Assembly: GCA_018398765.1 (NCBI GenBank)
Contig: JAHBMJ010000647.1
Span: 1-43,354 of the forward strand
Length of the DNA: 43,354 nt
Direction of reading: 5' to 3'
DNA from: Chromera velia
Lineage: Eukaryota; Sar; Chromeraceae
Shown piece by piece: positions 20,139 through 31,970 of the stretch; positions within the stretch are counted from its first letter, which is position 1; each line of letters starts with the position of its first letter. The notes under the pieces were generated by a model. That model was not told the origin of the DNA. It saw only the letters and a program-made list of their open reading frames with translations, and ran no database searches. Both the position numbers and the translations under genes were made by a program.

Positions 20139-22220
20139 TCAGGCAGTCAAATAGTGGGCAATGCACAGAATCAAATGGACACACTGCGAAGCTTGGACAG
20201 AAACAAAAATAACAGCGGTAGCGATTTCAGAGATGCAGACAGCACCAGAGTGGGAGTGATATACCACCTGTGGAAAAATTATTTCACCCTTCTTCCTAGT
20301 CCTAACTCTTAAACTAACCATGATATGAAGCTGATATTTTAAAAAAATCTTATAACAACTGCAAACTATTTTTTCATGATACACAGATAGTTTTGAGGTG
20401 ATTCAAGAATAAAATATCAAAGATTATATTTTTAAAAAAAAAAAAAAAAAGAATTTCAAAACTCAAATATTTTTTTATAGTTTTTTGCCTTTACAGTCTA
20501 GTAACTCTATAAAATTTAAAAATTGTCTTTCCTGCATATCTTCTGACGTGTTGGCGTTTCGAGCTGGGTGAGTATAGGCCGCATTCCGGTGTGGCTGCAT
20601 CGAATGCTATGAGCGCACGTTCTAGACTGCTGGCCTTAAGTGGTGGGGCAGCGTTTGGGCAGTTTGGGGGCTGGAAGCCGTATTTTTGTAACTTGCTTAT
20701 ATAGGGAGCGTTACTTCTCGCTACAGGGCCTCTAACTCTGTGCTTAACACAGGAACCTCCTGTAATAATTGCCTGTTTACATATGCGGATTACCCTGCCT
20801 ATATATAGTGGTCCTTTAGTGAAACTAGTAGAAACTAGTAGTAAAAAAGAGGATGCTCCCATTAGACAGGGAGTTGTGGTGACTGGTATGCAATGATTGA
20901 GCGTCAGAAAAAGAGGAAAAGGAAAATTGGGGAGCTGGGTGATTAAAGAAAGGTCTTTTCTCATGTTTCCCGATTCCCCCTTATCAGAGGGGTGTGTGTT
21001 GTGCTACGTGCTTCATAGTCTTTCCTTAGAGGCTCGAGAGGGTGTGTGTGAAAGCAAACGACAGTCCTATTCCTGGTTAGATTCATGGAGGGTGAATTTC
21101 GGTTTCGGCCTTTCCATTCGTCCCTTCGCCCCGAGTCAGAGAAAGGAGCAACACACGCACATGGCGGTCCGTCCATACGGGGTGGCGGGGCACCTGCGAT
21201 AGAGGTATGCATGTTGTGAGTTCTATGGTATGGCCTGCATGCACTTTGGTATAAGAAATACACCCGAGGCACTCACCATGGTGGTGTGTGCTCCGGGTCT
21301 TCATATTGGATTTAATTAGGCCGACGGTACGGTTATACCATCAGAGGCTTCAGAATTAATTCAGGTCAAATTAAATTTCAGACAGTCAGACAGACGTGCA
21401 CGGCTGTTTCCGTCTATCTGAATGAGAGACTTGACCTAGAGATTGACAGAGCTTCATGTGTAGGAACTGTACTGTGTCTTATGTGTCTTTGTGGTTCTCT
21501 TCTGCTCTGAGTATTGCACGAGGCCACCAGCAGGAGCTTTCTGTGGACTGTGGGGGTTCATAGACTTTCTGTCTGGTGAATAGACTGATCAGATAAATAT
21601 TTCCGTCCATCTGTATTGGTCTAGACGAGTACGTTCGGTCAACGTATTCGCTGTGGTCCTTTAGTAGGAGAAGGCCAGGAATCCGGGAGTATAGCAGTTT
21701 AGGGAGTCCTCTAGAGAGGCTAGAGGATCAGCACGTGAGGGCCCATAGAATTCCACTGGAGGAATCTCGAGAGAGGTGGGACTCTACTTTTCACTGGAAT
21801 GTATAAAAAAAATAATTCCCGGTTAGAAGACTTAGTAAGTCTTACTAGGGTTTGTGCTCAAAATTAAACGAAAAAAGGGTTTGTGCATGAACCTCGATCA
21901 AAAAGTTTCTTTTGTGGTCTCGCGGGCGCTGGGGGGCTAGGCTGGGGGGGGGTTCATGCAGCCGCTCAGAGGCGTGCGCCCATGCAGTGCATGCATGGGA
22001 GACCCTGCGAGCCGCGTAGATGCTTCGATCCGGCGCTTTAATTGGCCGCCATGTCAACAATTGTGCACGCCGGGAGACCTTTCCCTCACTACCCGAGGTC
22101 AGAAGCAACTGTTTGGACTCGTCCTGGAGCCCTTGAGTTCTGCTTTCACAGTCGCAGAGTCACTTGAGAACTTTACTTTGCCATTGTAGATCCCATGCAT
22201 TCGCTCAGTCTGTTGAAAAG
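20139..22220. other. Intergenic region, no gene supported
   Basis: About 2 kb between the copia element and the RAP gene. It is AT-rich to about 20520 with a poly(A) run near 20432-20450, then of mixed composition. Open frames on either strand lack recognisable domains. The part after 21950 is promoter-like and includes the TGCATGCA site. Confidence 0.55.
21988..21995. promoter_or_regulatory. TGCATGCA site upstream of the RAP gene
   Basis: Single octamer about 230 bp before the ATG at 22221, within GC-rich DNA after an AT-rich stretch. It is the same ApiAP2-type motif found before the other host genes. Confidence 0.45.
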
Positions 22221-24066
22221 ATGAAAAGGCACAAGAACTGGAGTCGGCCAACCTTGGTGCTCTCTGTATTGCCCAGAGTGAAGCGCTTTGGGACAGTATC
22301 CGTGCGTCCGAAGCCCTCAAGGACAAAAGTTACTCCTTTGATAGAGTATCAGAGAAATCCAGTCAGTGTACCCACAATGGAACGACATGTCCTCAGTGCT
22401 GCCGTCTACTCCACAGGAGGAGACGGCTGGGATGACCCGATTCTTTGGAACGCCTACTCACGGAGGGCAAAAGATCTTCTGCCCAAGTTCACACCCAAGG
22501 ACATACAGAGAATTGTGCGTGGATTCTCTCAAGTCAAAAAACGGGATGTTGACCTCCTGGAGGCGATCAGCAAACGCCTTCTGTCAGAGAAACGAACCTT
22601 CTTTGCCAAATGTGACGCTCACAACCTCTTTGCCTATGCCGCCTCCTACGCCTCCCTTGCCGTCTACGACCCACCACTCTTCGAGACTTTGGCCCGGGCT
22701 GCTCAGAGATTGGGTCTTGGGAAGTTCAACACCTCAACTCTGACGCTCTTCCTGAATTCCTTTGCGAAATCAGGAATGCCGTCTCCAGATCTGCTGAAAG
22801 CCGTCTCCGAAGAATGCCGTCTCCACAGGGGAGACGGCAGTTCTTTTACCTCACGGGAGCTCTCCCTTCTCGCCAATGCGCTTGCGAGGCTTCAGTACAG
22901 AGACGATGCGTTCCTTCTCTGGATCGCTGCGGCCTTCCTTCGTAAGGCCCCTCAGTCCAATTTGAGGGAGATGGCCGTTCTCTGTAACGCCTTTGCGAAA
23001 TTCAACGCAGATCTGATGCCCAGAGACCTCGTAGAAGCCATAGCAGCAGCAGCACCTCTCCGCATGGTGCAAGGAGACCCCCACTCTATCTCTCTGCTTT
23101 GTAATGCCCTTTCCAAAAGGACTCTAGACGCCCCCCCTCCTTCTGTCTTTCGCGCTGCGACTCCTCAGATATCCCGGACGCTCTCCTCCTTCGGACCAAC
23201 GGATCTTGCTTTGATCGCATCTGCCTTCAACCACGTCACGATTCCAGAGAAGTCTGCATTGCTTGACTTGGCCTCTCTGGAGATCCCTCGTGTGATCTCG
23301 GCACCTGAGTGCACTCCTGAGCATCTCAGCTCGTTTTGCAACTCTATGGCCCGACACACGAATGGGAAAATCTCCAAAAAGAACTTGGAGGTTTTTGATG
23401 CCCTCGCTGCCGAAATCGTCCGAAGACTCAAATTATCCGAAAACAACGAAATCGGAGTCGGGGGATCCCAAAGTTTCTCTCAGCGTCTCCTCTTCCCCCC
23501 CGAGTCCCTGGCCCTGATTGCCAACGCATTCGCTCGGCAGGGCCTCCCCCAGGGCCCCTCTCTCCTGGAGGCGATGAGGAAGGCACTCATCAGTTGGGCC
23601 TCTGACAGACGGGGTGGGGTCACAGGGAAGAGCGGGGAAGGGGGGGAGCCTCTGGGGGGGTCTCTGAGGGAGGCGGAGATCGCGCTCGTACTGAATGCAC
23701 TCTCACGGTCCGTCTGTGTGGAGACTTGTGAATTTTGTTTCCTCTCTTCCGTCTCTTGTGTGTCCGTTGACTCTCTATCTGAAATGTGCTTGTGTGGGGG
23801 TGTATTGAGTATGTGTGAATTTTTCCGCGTCCGTGTCCGTGTCCGTGCCCCTGTGTGTGTGTGTGCGTGTGTGTGTATGTGTGTGTTTGTGTATGTGTGT
23901 GTATGTATCTGTGTGCGTGAATCTGTGTGTGTGTATCTTTGTGTGAGTGTATGCGTGTACGGGTGCGTATATATATATATATANNNNNNNNNNNNNNNNN
24001 NNNNNNNNNNNNNNNNNNNNNNNNNNNNNNNNNNNNNNNNNNNNNNNNNNNNNNNNNNNNNNNNNN

Positions 24067-24101
<35 letters not shown>

Positions 24102-26595
24102 TGTAAAGAGGATCTCTGAGTGCACACTTCCGACTCGCTTCCTTTCTTGTGGGAATGCGAAAGGTGAAAGGGAATTGTACCTTCATTGCTGCTGCTCTTT
24201 CTTCGTGCAGATTTCGGATGAGAGATGTTCCGCTTCTATGTGCCCTCGCCCCCCGTCTCCTTTTTGTCTTCGAGCAGTCACCACAGAGGAAAGGGGAGCT
24301 CTCTCCGACTTCCAGATCAGCAGAGAAAAAAGGGATGAGTGAGACGGCACAAGTGTCTGCTGAGAGGGAAAAGAGGGAGGACGGATCTAGGCAGTGTGTG
24401 GAAGGGGAGAATGGGTGTGCGACAGATCATGACCAGCAAAAGGAAAAAGAGAAAGAGAGTCACCCATCTTCAGGTACTGTGTCTTGGTATCCCATGACGT
24501 CCTCTCCAGTTTCACATCACGATTCTCTCCAGCCTCTGACGATTGTCTCCCTTCTGCTCTCTCTCTCAAAGCTTGACTGTCTCTCTGAGGCAGAGTCCAA
24601 GAAGGGGGTCGCAAGGGTATGGGAAGGTTCGTTTGTATCCCTCCTCGATCGACGTCAAGGAGGAGACCTCCCTGCCTCTTCCTCATCTGCATCGAGTGAC
24701 ACCAGCAGTCTCCACTGTTTGTGGCATTTGTTGGTCTCTCGAGTGGAGGCAGAGGACTTCGTTGACAGCCTGACCTCTCAGGAAGTCTCCAACTGCCTTT
24801 TTGCGTCAGTCAGCAACTCACTCAGCCAGTCAACTGCAAATCCATTCACGGTCCTGCAGAGCGCCAAAGAAGTTGCCCTTTTCTTAAAGGCCTATGAGAT
24901 GTCTGAGGGAAGCAGACGCGTTGTCTACCGCGGTTTGCCGAACTTTTTCCAGCCCTGCCTGCCTTACCATGCACTCAGTCCTGAGAAGAAATCTGCCTCT
25001 CCCCTCCTTCTTCTTTCTCCATGCGGTTCTCTCAGCCTTTTGGCGGTCTTTTGTTTTTGTTTTCCTGTCTTAATTCATCGAGCAACTCCGCCCTTTTTTA
25101 ATCCCAACGGAAACTTTCTCTCCTTCACGTGTCCTTCCTCTCTGTAATTCCCCCCCTGCCTTTCGTGGGCTCTCAGGGGGGCGCTTGCGGAGTTCCGAGG
25201 GTTCTCTCCTGACCTCGGTGCGCGATTGCTTCGTAGAGCGCGGCAGACCATGACAGTGAGGCCGCCCGCTTCTCAACTTTCTGAAGGGGAAGGGGCACAG
25301 CCTCAGTCTTCGTCCTCTCGCTCTTCCTCTCTTTCCTCATCTTTGGTCTCCGAATCCGAGAGCGCTCTTCAGAGGAGCTTCTCACTGCAGGAGGGGGGAG
25401 AGAGGCCGCAAGAGGCAGAGAGAACAGCTCTGGCGCAATTGCTTGCTGCAAGAGAGGCGTTGAGTCTTTGGGGGGGTTCAAAATTCAAAAAAGAAAAATG
25501 GAAAGTGGGTTTTGAAGGCGAAGAGGATGAGGACTGGATCACAAAAGCGGTTGCTTCACCGTCAATAGATGGAGAGGGAGAAGGGGACGAGGAGACGGTA
25601 AGTATACGAAGCTCTGCAGCGAGACTCTTGGCGGCAATTGACGGGGGACGGGCGAACACACACGGAACCTCAGGTGGGCCGCTTGAGGGAGAAATGTACA
25701 GAAAGGCAGATACATCTTCTCTTTTTCAGCATTGTTGGCTATCTATGTTTTCTGCCTTGGTAAGACTTTTCTTTCGGATTTCTCACTCCTTCTGAAGAGC
25801 CAGAACACCTGTTTTCATGCCTATCTTCTGCAGCACATCTGGTCTTCTCTCGTTCTGTTATGTTCGCTTGTGTACTTCTTTGAAACTTATTTGGTCCAGA
25901 GATGCTCAGAGAAAAGTGTAAGGACTTGCACACGCCTGGTTGTCCTTCTTGCTTCTCTTTTTTGTGCAGGCTTCCACAGAGAGGTGGTGAACGCTCTGCA
26001 CTGGGGAGGCATCTCGGAGTTCAGCACAGAAGTGCGTCTGGCTGCCTTGCTCTGTGTTTGAATGCCTCTCAGACTCTCTTGCACAAAGACAAGTTTCTCT
26101 TGTGGTTTCGTTTGCTATCTTTTCTTTTCTGTTCTGACCCGGGAGGGAAAAGGATTAACCCACAACTTTCTTTCTAGAAGTGTGCATGCATGCATGTATC
26201 TCTGAACTGAAAAAAATAATTTACACCTCTTTCAGGTTCCCTTTCTCAAAGGAGCGTACAGTGTTGACATCTGTCTCCCGACTGAGAGAGGGTTGGTCGC
26301 TCTCGAAGTCAACGGCCCCTCTCACTACTTCCTCCGCACCAGGCGGTTGGTCGGCGTCTCCAGACTGAAGATGAGGCTGATGCGGACCTCGGGGGCCTTT
26401 CCGGGAGGGGTCCTGGAGGTGCCTTACTGGGAGTGGAGCGCTCTGGTGGGTTGGGTCGCAGGGGCTTGTAAGGAGGCATCGAGGTGGGGTGGGAACTAGA
26501 AATTGGGTCCATGCTTTGAGGTATCGATATCAGGTCTTTCCTTGCCCATCCGGCTGTGTGCTGGGTGTTTCTTCTGAAAATGGCGCCTTGTTTTT

Positions 26596-26647
<52 letters not shown>

Positions 26648-26876
26648 TGTGTGTGCGTACCGACATTTGCAGACGGGGAACGGGGAGGAGAGGCTGTCTT
26701 CCCAATTCGATTTTTTGATGGAGAAAATCCAGACTGGGTCCAAGGTGGAAAGTGCCAGTGGCAGTGGCCAGAAGACTTTTGAACATTTACGTCGCTCACG
26801 TTCCTTTCAGGTGGCCGGCACAATGCTGAACCCGTCAGGCGGGGCCGGGTCGTCTTTCGCATCTGCTGTGGGATAG
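22221..26876 (+). CDS. RAP-domain protein with helical repeats, probably organellar RNA-binding
   Basis: The first exon (22221-23707) starts with a basic, Glu/Asp-poor leader (MKRHKNWSRP...), suggesting organelle import, then repeated helical pairs of the FASTK/OPR style such as LSLLANALARLQYRDD, MAVLCNAFAKFN, ISLLCNALSKR and LALIANAFARQGL. Later exons: 24211 to about 24960, about 25180-25597, about 25834-25915, 25970-26029, 26236-26445 and 26673-26876 (TAG). Exon 26236-26445 is the RAP domain: YSVDICLP, ALEVNGPSHYF and VLEVPYWEWSAL, an endonuclease-like fold. RAP proteins of apicomplexans act on mitochondrial or plastid RNA, including rRNA fragments. A low-complexity acidic/Ser-rich insert lies at 25290-25600. 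Junctions between 24900 and 25970 are uncertain. Confidence 0.85.
23818..24100. repeat. TG/TA microsatellite with 83-N assembly gap in a RAP-gene intron
   Basis: (TG)n with interruptions, then (AT)n up to 23983, N from 23984 to 24066, then (TG)n to about 24100. The whole block lies inside the intron 23708-24210, so the gap should not remove coding sequence. Confidence 0.95.
26596..26655. repeat. (CT)n(GT)n microsatellite in the last RAP-gene intron
   Basis: CT repeats to about 26630 switch to GT repeats to 26655, about 17 bp before the 3' splice site at 26671-26672, so the CT part may extend the polypyrimidine tract. Confidence 0.9.
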
Positions 26877-27125
26877 TTGACTTGGATTGCAAAAGACGAA
26901 TTCAAAGAAAGATTTTTTTTGACATCCTCAGGGTCTTAAGATACTTATACACTGTGGAAGTAGTTTACAAGCTTGATTTAATTTATTTATGAAAGTTTTT
27001 CTTTGTTTGTTTTTAACATTCAAAAACCTGTCAAACGTTCAATTCTGGTGTTTAGTCCGGTTTGTACTACCTAATCCATATTTTTTGATTTGTTTTTCAT
27101 TTTTTGAATATAAAAGAACGTACGT
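26877..27125. other. Downstream region of RAP gene
   Basis: AT-rich after the stop codon, without open frames of note. It ends where similarity to the LINE family begins. Confidence 0.5.
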
Positions 27126-28009
27126 TCGATTAGATTAATTGCTCTTTTTTGTGGCCACCATTGAAAAGCACGGCTGGGGACAAGTTTAAAAGGAAAGGCA
27201 AGGGTAGAAGAAAAAGGGCGGCGAGAAAGATCGTAGAGGGTGTCTGGCTATCCAACTGGTTAAAAGAGGAAACTAGAAACGTTAGAGATAGAGACGGAAT
27301 TTTCCCCTGCCTTACAAATCTATCTCCTTTCCAATCAGGAAATCCAACTAGACAGCGTTTGGCCATGCACCTTCTAAGTGAAAGGAAATGGCGTCCGAGA
27401 AGTGAGATGATCGATAGAGTGCAGTGTTAAACCTCTTTCAAAGAGTCTATTGCAGTCCTTCGCAGGCTTCCATATGCTTTTCAGCCCCTCCCCCGGGAAA
27501 TTCAGAGCTCTCACAGGGGGGGATATGGATAAAACCTAACCGGAACGGCTGTGCGATAAGTGTTTGTCCCCCTCGTATATGATCAAAGATGAGGTTCATG
27601 TCCTAACGGAATGTAAAGACACAGAAAGGGAACGAAACAGGCTAAACGTACTCTACAAAATTGCAATACAGAAAGCGCTCATTAACATAAGAATACAGAT
27701 CGCACAACGCGTTACAGGTGCAACTGGAAGGGGCACTTCTGATAATGAGAAAAAATTGAAGGAAATGGTGTTGCTGTTGTGCACAATCCTGCCTAGAAGC
27801 ACGGTTTTAAAGCGCTAGCTGAGTGTCTCAGGAAGGCTCATTATGTCAATCATGCAAGCTGAGGCGAATCGATCCGATTGGCTTCCTTATCCCCCCCCCC
27901 CATGAATGTGTACTCTGGGTTGTCCTCAAAGCCTTGCTAGTGGCGTGGGATTTGACGTTGCTAAATTTAGGATTTAACCCTCAATCATCATCATCATCAT
28001 CATTATCAC
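27126..28009 (+). mobile_element. LINE 3' fragment, same family as the copy at 10214-12420
   Basis: 5'-truncated copy. Its C-terminal coding part has a zinc-binding motif C-x2-C...H-x4-C (LCDKCLSPS, then EVHVLTEC, 27549-27614), typical of the end of non-LTR retrotransposon proteins, followed by ERERNRLN. It stops at 27816-27818, has a C-rich 3' untranslated segment and ends in a (TCA)n tail at about 27984-28004. Upstream, 27149-27430 reads as a basic domain in another frame. Long matches to the minus-strand copy prove the family; neither copy is active. Confidence 0.78.
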
Positions 28010-29609
28010 GTGTTAATAATATTATGCGGATTCAATCGGATCAATACCTAGATCGACACTGCATTTTTATAACCAACTTTAAAATAACAGAGAGTTTTAG
28101 ACACTCTTATAGTCCCAACTTCACTGGCTGGTTGATTATAAAGTTAATTTTGAAAGAGCGTTTTTAATTTATATAAAAATTATGAAATCAATCCATCAAT
28201 CGATCACAGTTTATCTAGCAGTTTATAATGAGTAACTTGAAATTCATCAACAAATTGATTAAGAGTAGCTTTCTAGGTACGTAGCTTTATATATCTAGTT
28301 TTATATCTCAGGCTGACATCTAGTTTTATAGCCTTTAAATCAATCAGCGTTTAATTACAAGATATAGTACACAGAGAAAATAATATATACAGTTTTTTTA
28401 TTGCTTGACTGGTTGTGTTTGAACAACAATCTAGACAACAATAGAGCCAGCCTACTAAGAGCTGGGAGAGTTTTATTCCAATTTTTATTTTCAAAAGAAT
28501 TTTGAATCTTTGATATAAATATGAATGCTAGCTCCTCGATCCACCCCCGGGCCAGCTTCTATGATTTTCCATCATATTTCACATGCGTTACCAATGAGTA
28601 TCTAGGTTAGTATTTGTATTTCCATACAGCTAAGATTTGCCGGCTCATTCACTCCGTTTTTAAAATCTGGGTTAACAAAATTCTTGTTTGACTTTGTACG
28701 TTTGTATTCTACTTTGTATTCAAACCATAGCACTCAAATTATTCAATGCAAGCTAGAATGCCGTGCAGCGTCACTCAAGCGTCCGATCACTTAACGTGCG
28801 GCTACGTGCCTTAAGCATGAAAGTACACGCAAACCTAGACGAACGTATCAGAAACATGCGCACAATACAACAGCTTTATACATCTGCAGAGCTGAAATTT
28901 TGCCTGAAAATCCAACGTACGGGGATTCTCAGAGAAGGACCGTATTTCAAGGAAGGCAAAATGTTATGGAAAGAAACAGGATCGATCTTTGCCCGCCCTT
29001 TTCTTCTCGTCTCACCCGGCCCTTTTCTTCTCGTATCCAATTCGTCCTGCTGGCAACAGATGGAACTATTTTCGTTTTTCTTTTTTTTTCTTCTCCAGAC
29101 TTTGCCAATCATCCATTCCTCCAGCAGGGGTCATCCACAACTGCGACTTGAATGACACGGAGATTGAAGACTGACAAACGCTTTTCTACAATCAATCCAG
29201 AGAAAAGAAAGTTGACGCATAGACAAAAAGCATCAATCTATCTACTCACGCAACGCTCATGCACGGTCAAGACATGCAGATCGAATCTACGAAATGGATA
29301 CACTACACTACCAAAGCTTGTTCATGCTGCTTGGTCTACTGTCCGCCCAGGATGATCGCTCTTGCTGTGCATCTACACATAGTCTTCCCGCCTCTCACCT
29401 CTCACAAAGCCCCCCCCCGTACCGTCCTTATCCCCTTTTCGTGACTTCAAGGACCTCAGCACTTTCAGAATATCAGACCCACCAAGCTGGTTCAGCAACA
29501 ACGGCTTGATTCCGTCTGTCAGCTGCCTCACTGCTTGAACCATCGCCCCGTCAATATCCCTCTTGTCCACTCCCGTCTCCGCGGCCCAGTCCTCCCTCGC
29601 TTGTGCGAT
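28010..29609. other. AT-rich intergenic region
   Basis: No gene supported to about 29370. Short open frames at 28763-29155 show no domain. A duplicated 16-bp pyrimidine motif GCCCTTTTCTTCTCGT occurs near 28995-29035. Part 29373-29609 stays open in the frame of the upstream minus-strand gene, beyond its stop. Confidence 0.5.
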
Positions 29610-31970
29610 CTAGAAGCATGCGAAAGCGTGGTCTTCTCTGTCCTGATCTTCGCACCTTCTGCTGCAGTAGACAACGAGACGGCACCTCTCACAAGGGAAC
29701 AACGATGTGGGACTGCAGGACTTTGTGCCATTCGTCTGATCGCATCGACGACAGGTTGAAGGCACTTCAACGTCGGCAAAGGGATCAGGAAGAAGAGTCT
29801 GTGCCGCTCTGCACATGACCAAATTGACCACCTCCCTCATGCAATTGTCACGCAATCCCGCTTGTGAGATTAGTTCTTGGCCACAAACCATTTCCTCCTC
29901 CGACACTGCCTTGAAGACCTTCTTCCAGTCGACAGCCTCTGGGTCAACCGAACTCACTCCACCTGCATGGACGTCTGTTCGGGCCCTTCGGATTTCACGT
30001 ACTGCGTGCTGGAGATACCGTTTGGCCTTTTTCTTTTCGTCTTCAGAGAGAACGTCGAATCCTGATCTGTTGGCACCTGGAAGGAAAAGGGGAATGCCGC
30101 CATGGTCAGCCAGAGTGCGAAACGCATACACCAACTTCCCCGCTAAGCCCGACCTGCTGCTTCCTTCTTCTCCGAACTTCTTTCTGAGCACTCTCCCCAG
30201 CCCCATGAGGATGTTTTCGATGAAGAAACCCCGAAGCGGTTTCCCCTGTGTCGCGTTCCACACTTTCACCAGTTGGATCACCTGCACACATTTGGCAGCG
30301 TTGAACGATGGAAACAAAATGCCGACTCTTTTCAACAAGACCAGAGGGAGGCCACAAGAACCACAAATTCATCCTCCTTTCGTGTACACGGACAAACGTT
30401 GGCAGTCATGTGTGCAGACAAACCACAACGATGCCAAGCAGTGACCACCTGGAAAGCATACTGCATGGCAAGACGTGTACAGACAGACAGACAGACAGAC
30501 AGACGGACGGGTGAGCATGGAAAGAGAAAGGCAGAAAAAGTGAGAGAAAATCAATCAGACCAATTGAGCGACCATTAGACGATGCCTGACAAGAAAGCAG
30601 GCAGAGAAGCAGGCAGATACGTAGACATTCACACGCACGGCTCGATCAATCACAAGGAGACAGTAAGACAGAAAAAAAGAAAGCAGACCACTCAAGACGA
30701 CAAAGACAGACAGACAGACCTCTTTGAGGTTGTTGCCCGGAAAGTTGGTGTTCGCTTTTTCGAGTGCTGCCATGGTTTGGGTTGCCCCTGTCAATTTCCA
30801 CACCCCCTCATGGAGGATCTCAAACTCTTCTAGGTACCCCGTGGCTTGCGAAAAGGGTTCCGCATGGGCACGTGTACTCGCAGCCTTGTCGGGAATGCGC
30901 GCAGGAACAAAGTCAAAGTCAACTTGCAGTGCTCGGCATGAGATGCCGATGGAGCATTTCTTCTTTTCTACTTCGATACGGGAATTTGGGAATTCCTCTG
31001 CAAACGCCTTCTCGAGTCCTGAACGGCGTAAGGCTTTCTTGAGGACGTCTTGCATCAAGTCGAGAACATCAGAAGCTTCTCGGGGCAGTGGGTGCAAGAC
31101 GAAGATCATGTCAACGTCGGATTTGTCTTCGGCCGTGACAATCCCCGTCTTCCTCCAAAAACTGCCAGTGTGATGGTTGTCGACTGTCATTCGACTAAAG
31201 TCAAGATCTGCACTCATCCATTCTGACAAGATACGGAAAGTCTGCCAGGCGAAGTGATAGTCCAGAGTCGAAAGGGTCGCCTGTGAGTGCAGATTCTGGA
31301 GGTAGGCGGATCCTGAGAGGCTCTCTTCAGGGATGAAAGGAGGAACCCCTCGCAATTTCTTTAGCCACTCTTGGTTACTGTACCACAAAATGTCGAATCG
31401 ACCCCACTCAGTGCCTCTCAAGAAGTCTAGATGCTCCAGGGTGAATTTCCTTTCGTGAAGATCCCTGACTCGAGTGAGAACAGCATCCAACAAGTGAGTG
31501 CGTCGGTGACTCCAGTACCAGAGCAAGACCATCTCCCGGAGCTTCGTTTCAGGATACTTCTGTTGCAGAGTGACGACCTCTATTGGCAGTTTGCATCTGA
31601 TGGGGGTAGGCTCAATCGCATCCATGAGCAGATACCACGGGGGTGAATAGCGGGCTCCTTCCATCTGCTGGGCCTTGTACCGCTGAATCTTCTGGGGTGT
31701 TTTCGTATGGTCGTATCGTTCCTCGTAGTAACCGATTTTGAACAACAGTTGTTTCTCCATCAAAGACACCGCCGTAGTCACTTCCTCCTCCGTTGGCGTG
31801 CATTCAACGTGCTCCCCCAAGTCCATCACGCCGTCTTCAGGCTCTGACACATGGAAGTCCCTCTCACACCACGGACATTGCAGTGAGAGAGACCCTGCAG
31901 TGATCGACTTGGTGGACAGGAAAGCGTTGTTGCAACACACCTTCGGACAGACGACCGAAAAAACTTCCAT
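29610..31970 (-). CDS. OAS/cGAS-like nucleotidyltransferase with C-terminal MYND zinc finger
   Basis: Two exons, 31970-30720 (417 codons) and 30281-29610, joined in phase 0, give 640 residues ending in TAG. N-terminus: Cys8, Cys12, Cys13, Cys32, Cys35, a possible zinc ribbon. Residues 268-291 carry the nucleotidyltransferase signature GS (269-270) with SDVDMIF (Asp285, Asp287); the third acidic residue is Asp353 (or 351) in VDFDFVPA, which parallels the OAS 'VEFDVLPA' motif. VIQLVKVWN (418-426) starts the OAS C-terminal helical domain. A complete MYND finger follows: Cys594, 597, 614, 617, 623, 627, His635, Cys639. OAS/cGAS/CD-NTase enzymes make oligonucleotide second messengers from ATP/GTP; MYND fingers bind proline-rich partners. 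The product is unknown. ATG 31970 is the first in-frame ATG. A poly(A)-polymerase-like role is the alternative. Confidence 0.82.

Noticed and set aside
23984-24066. Missing coding exon in the assembly gap
   Set aside because: The exons on each side join in phase (23707 to 24211) and the gap is bounded by TG/TA repeats, so it is an unresolved microsatellite.
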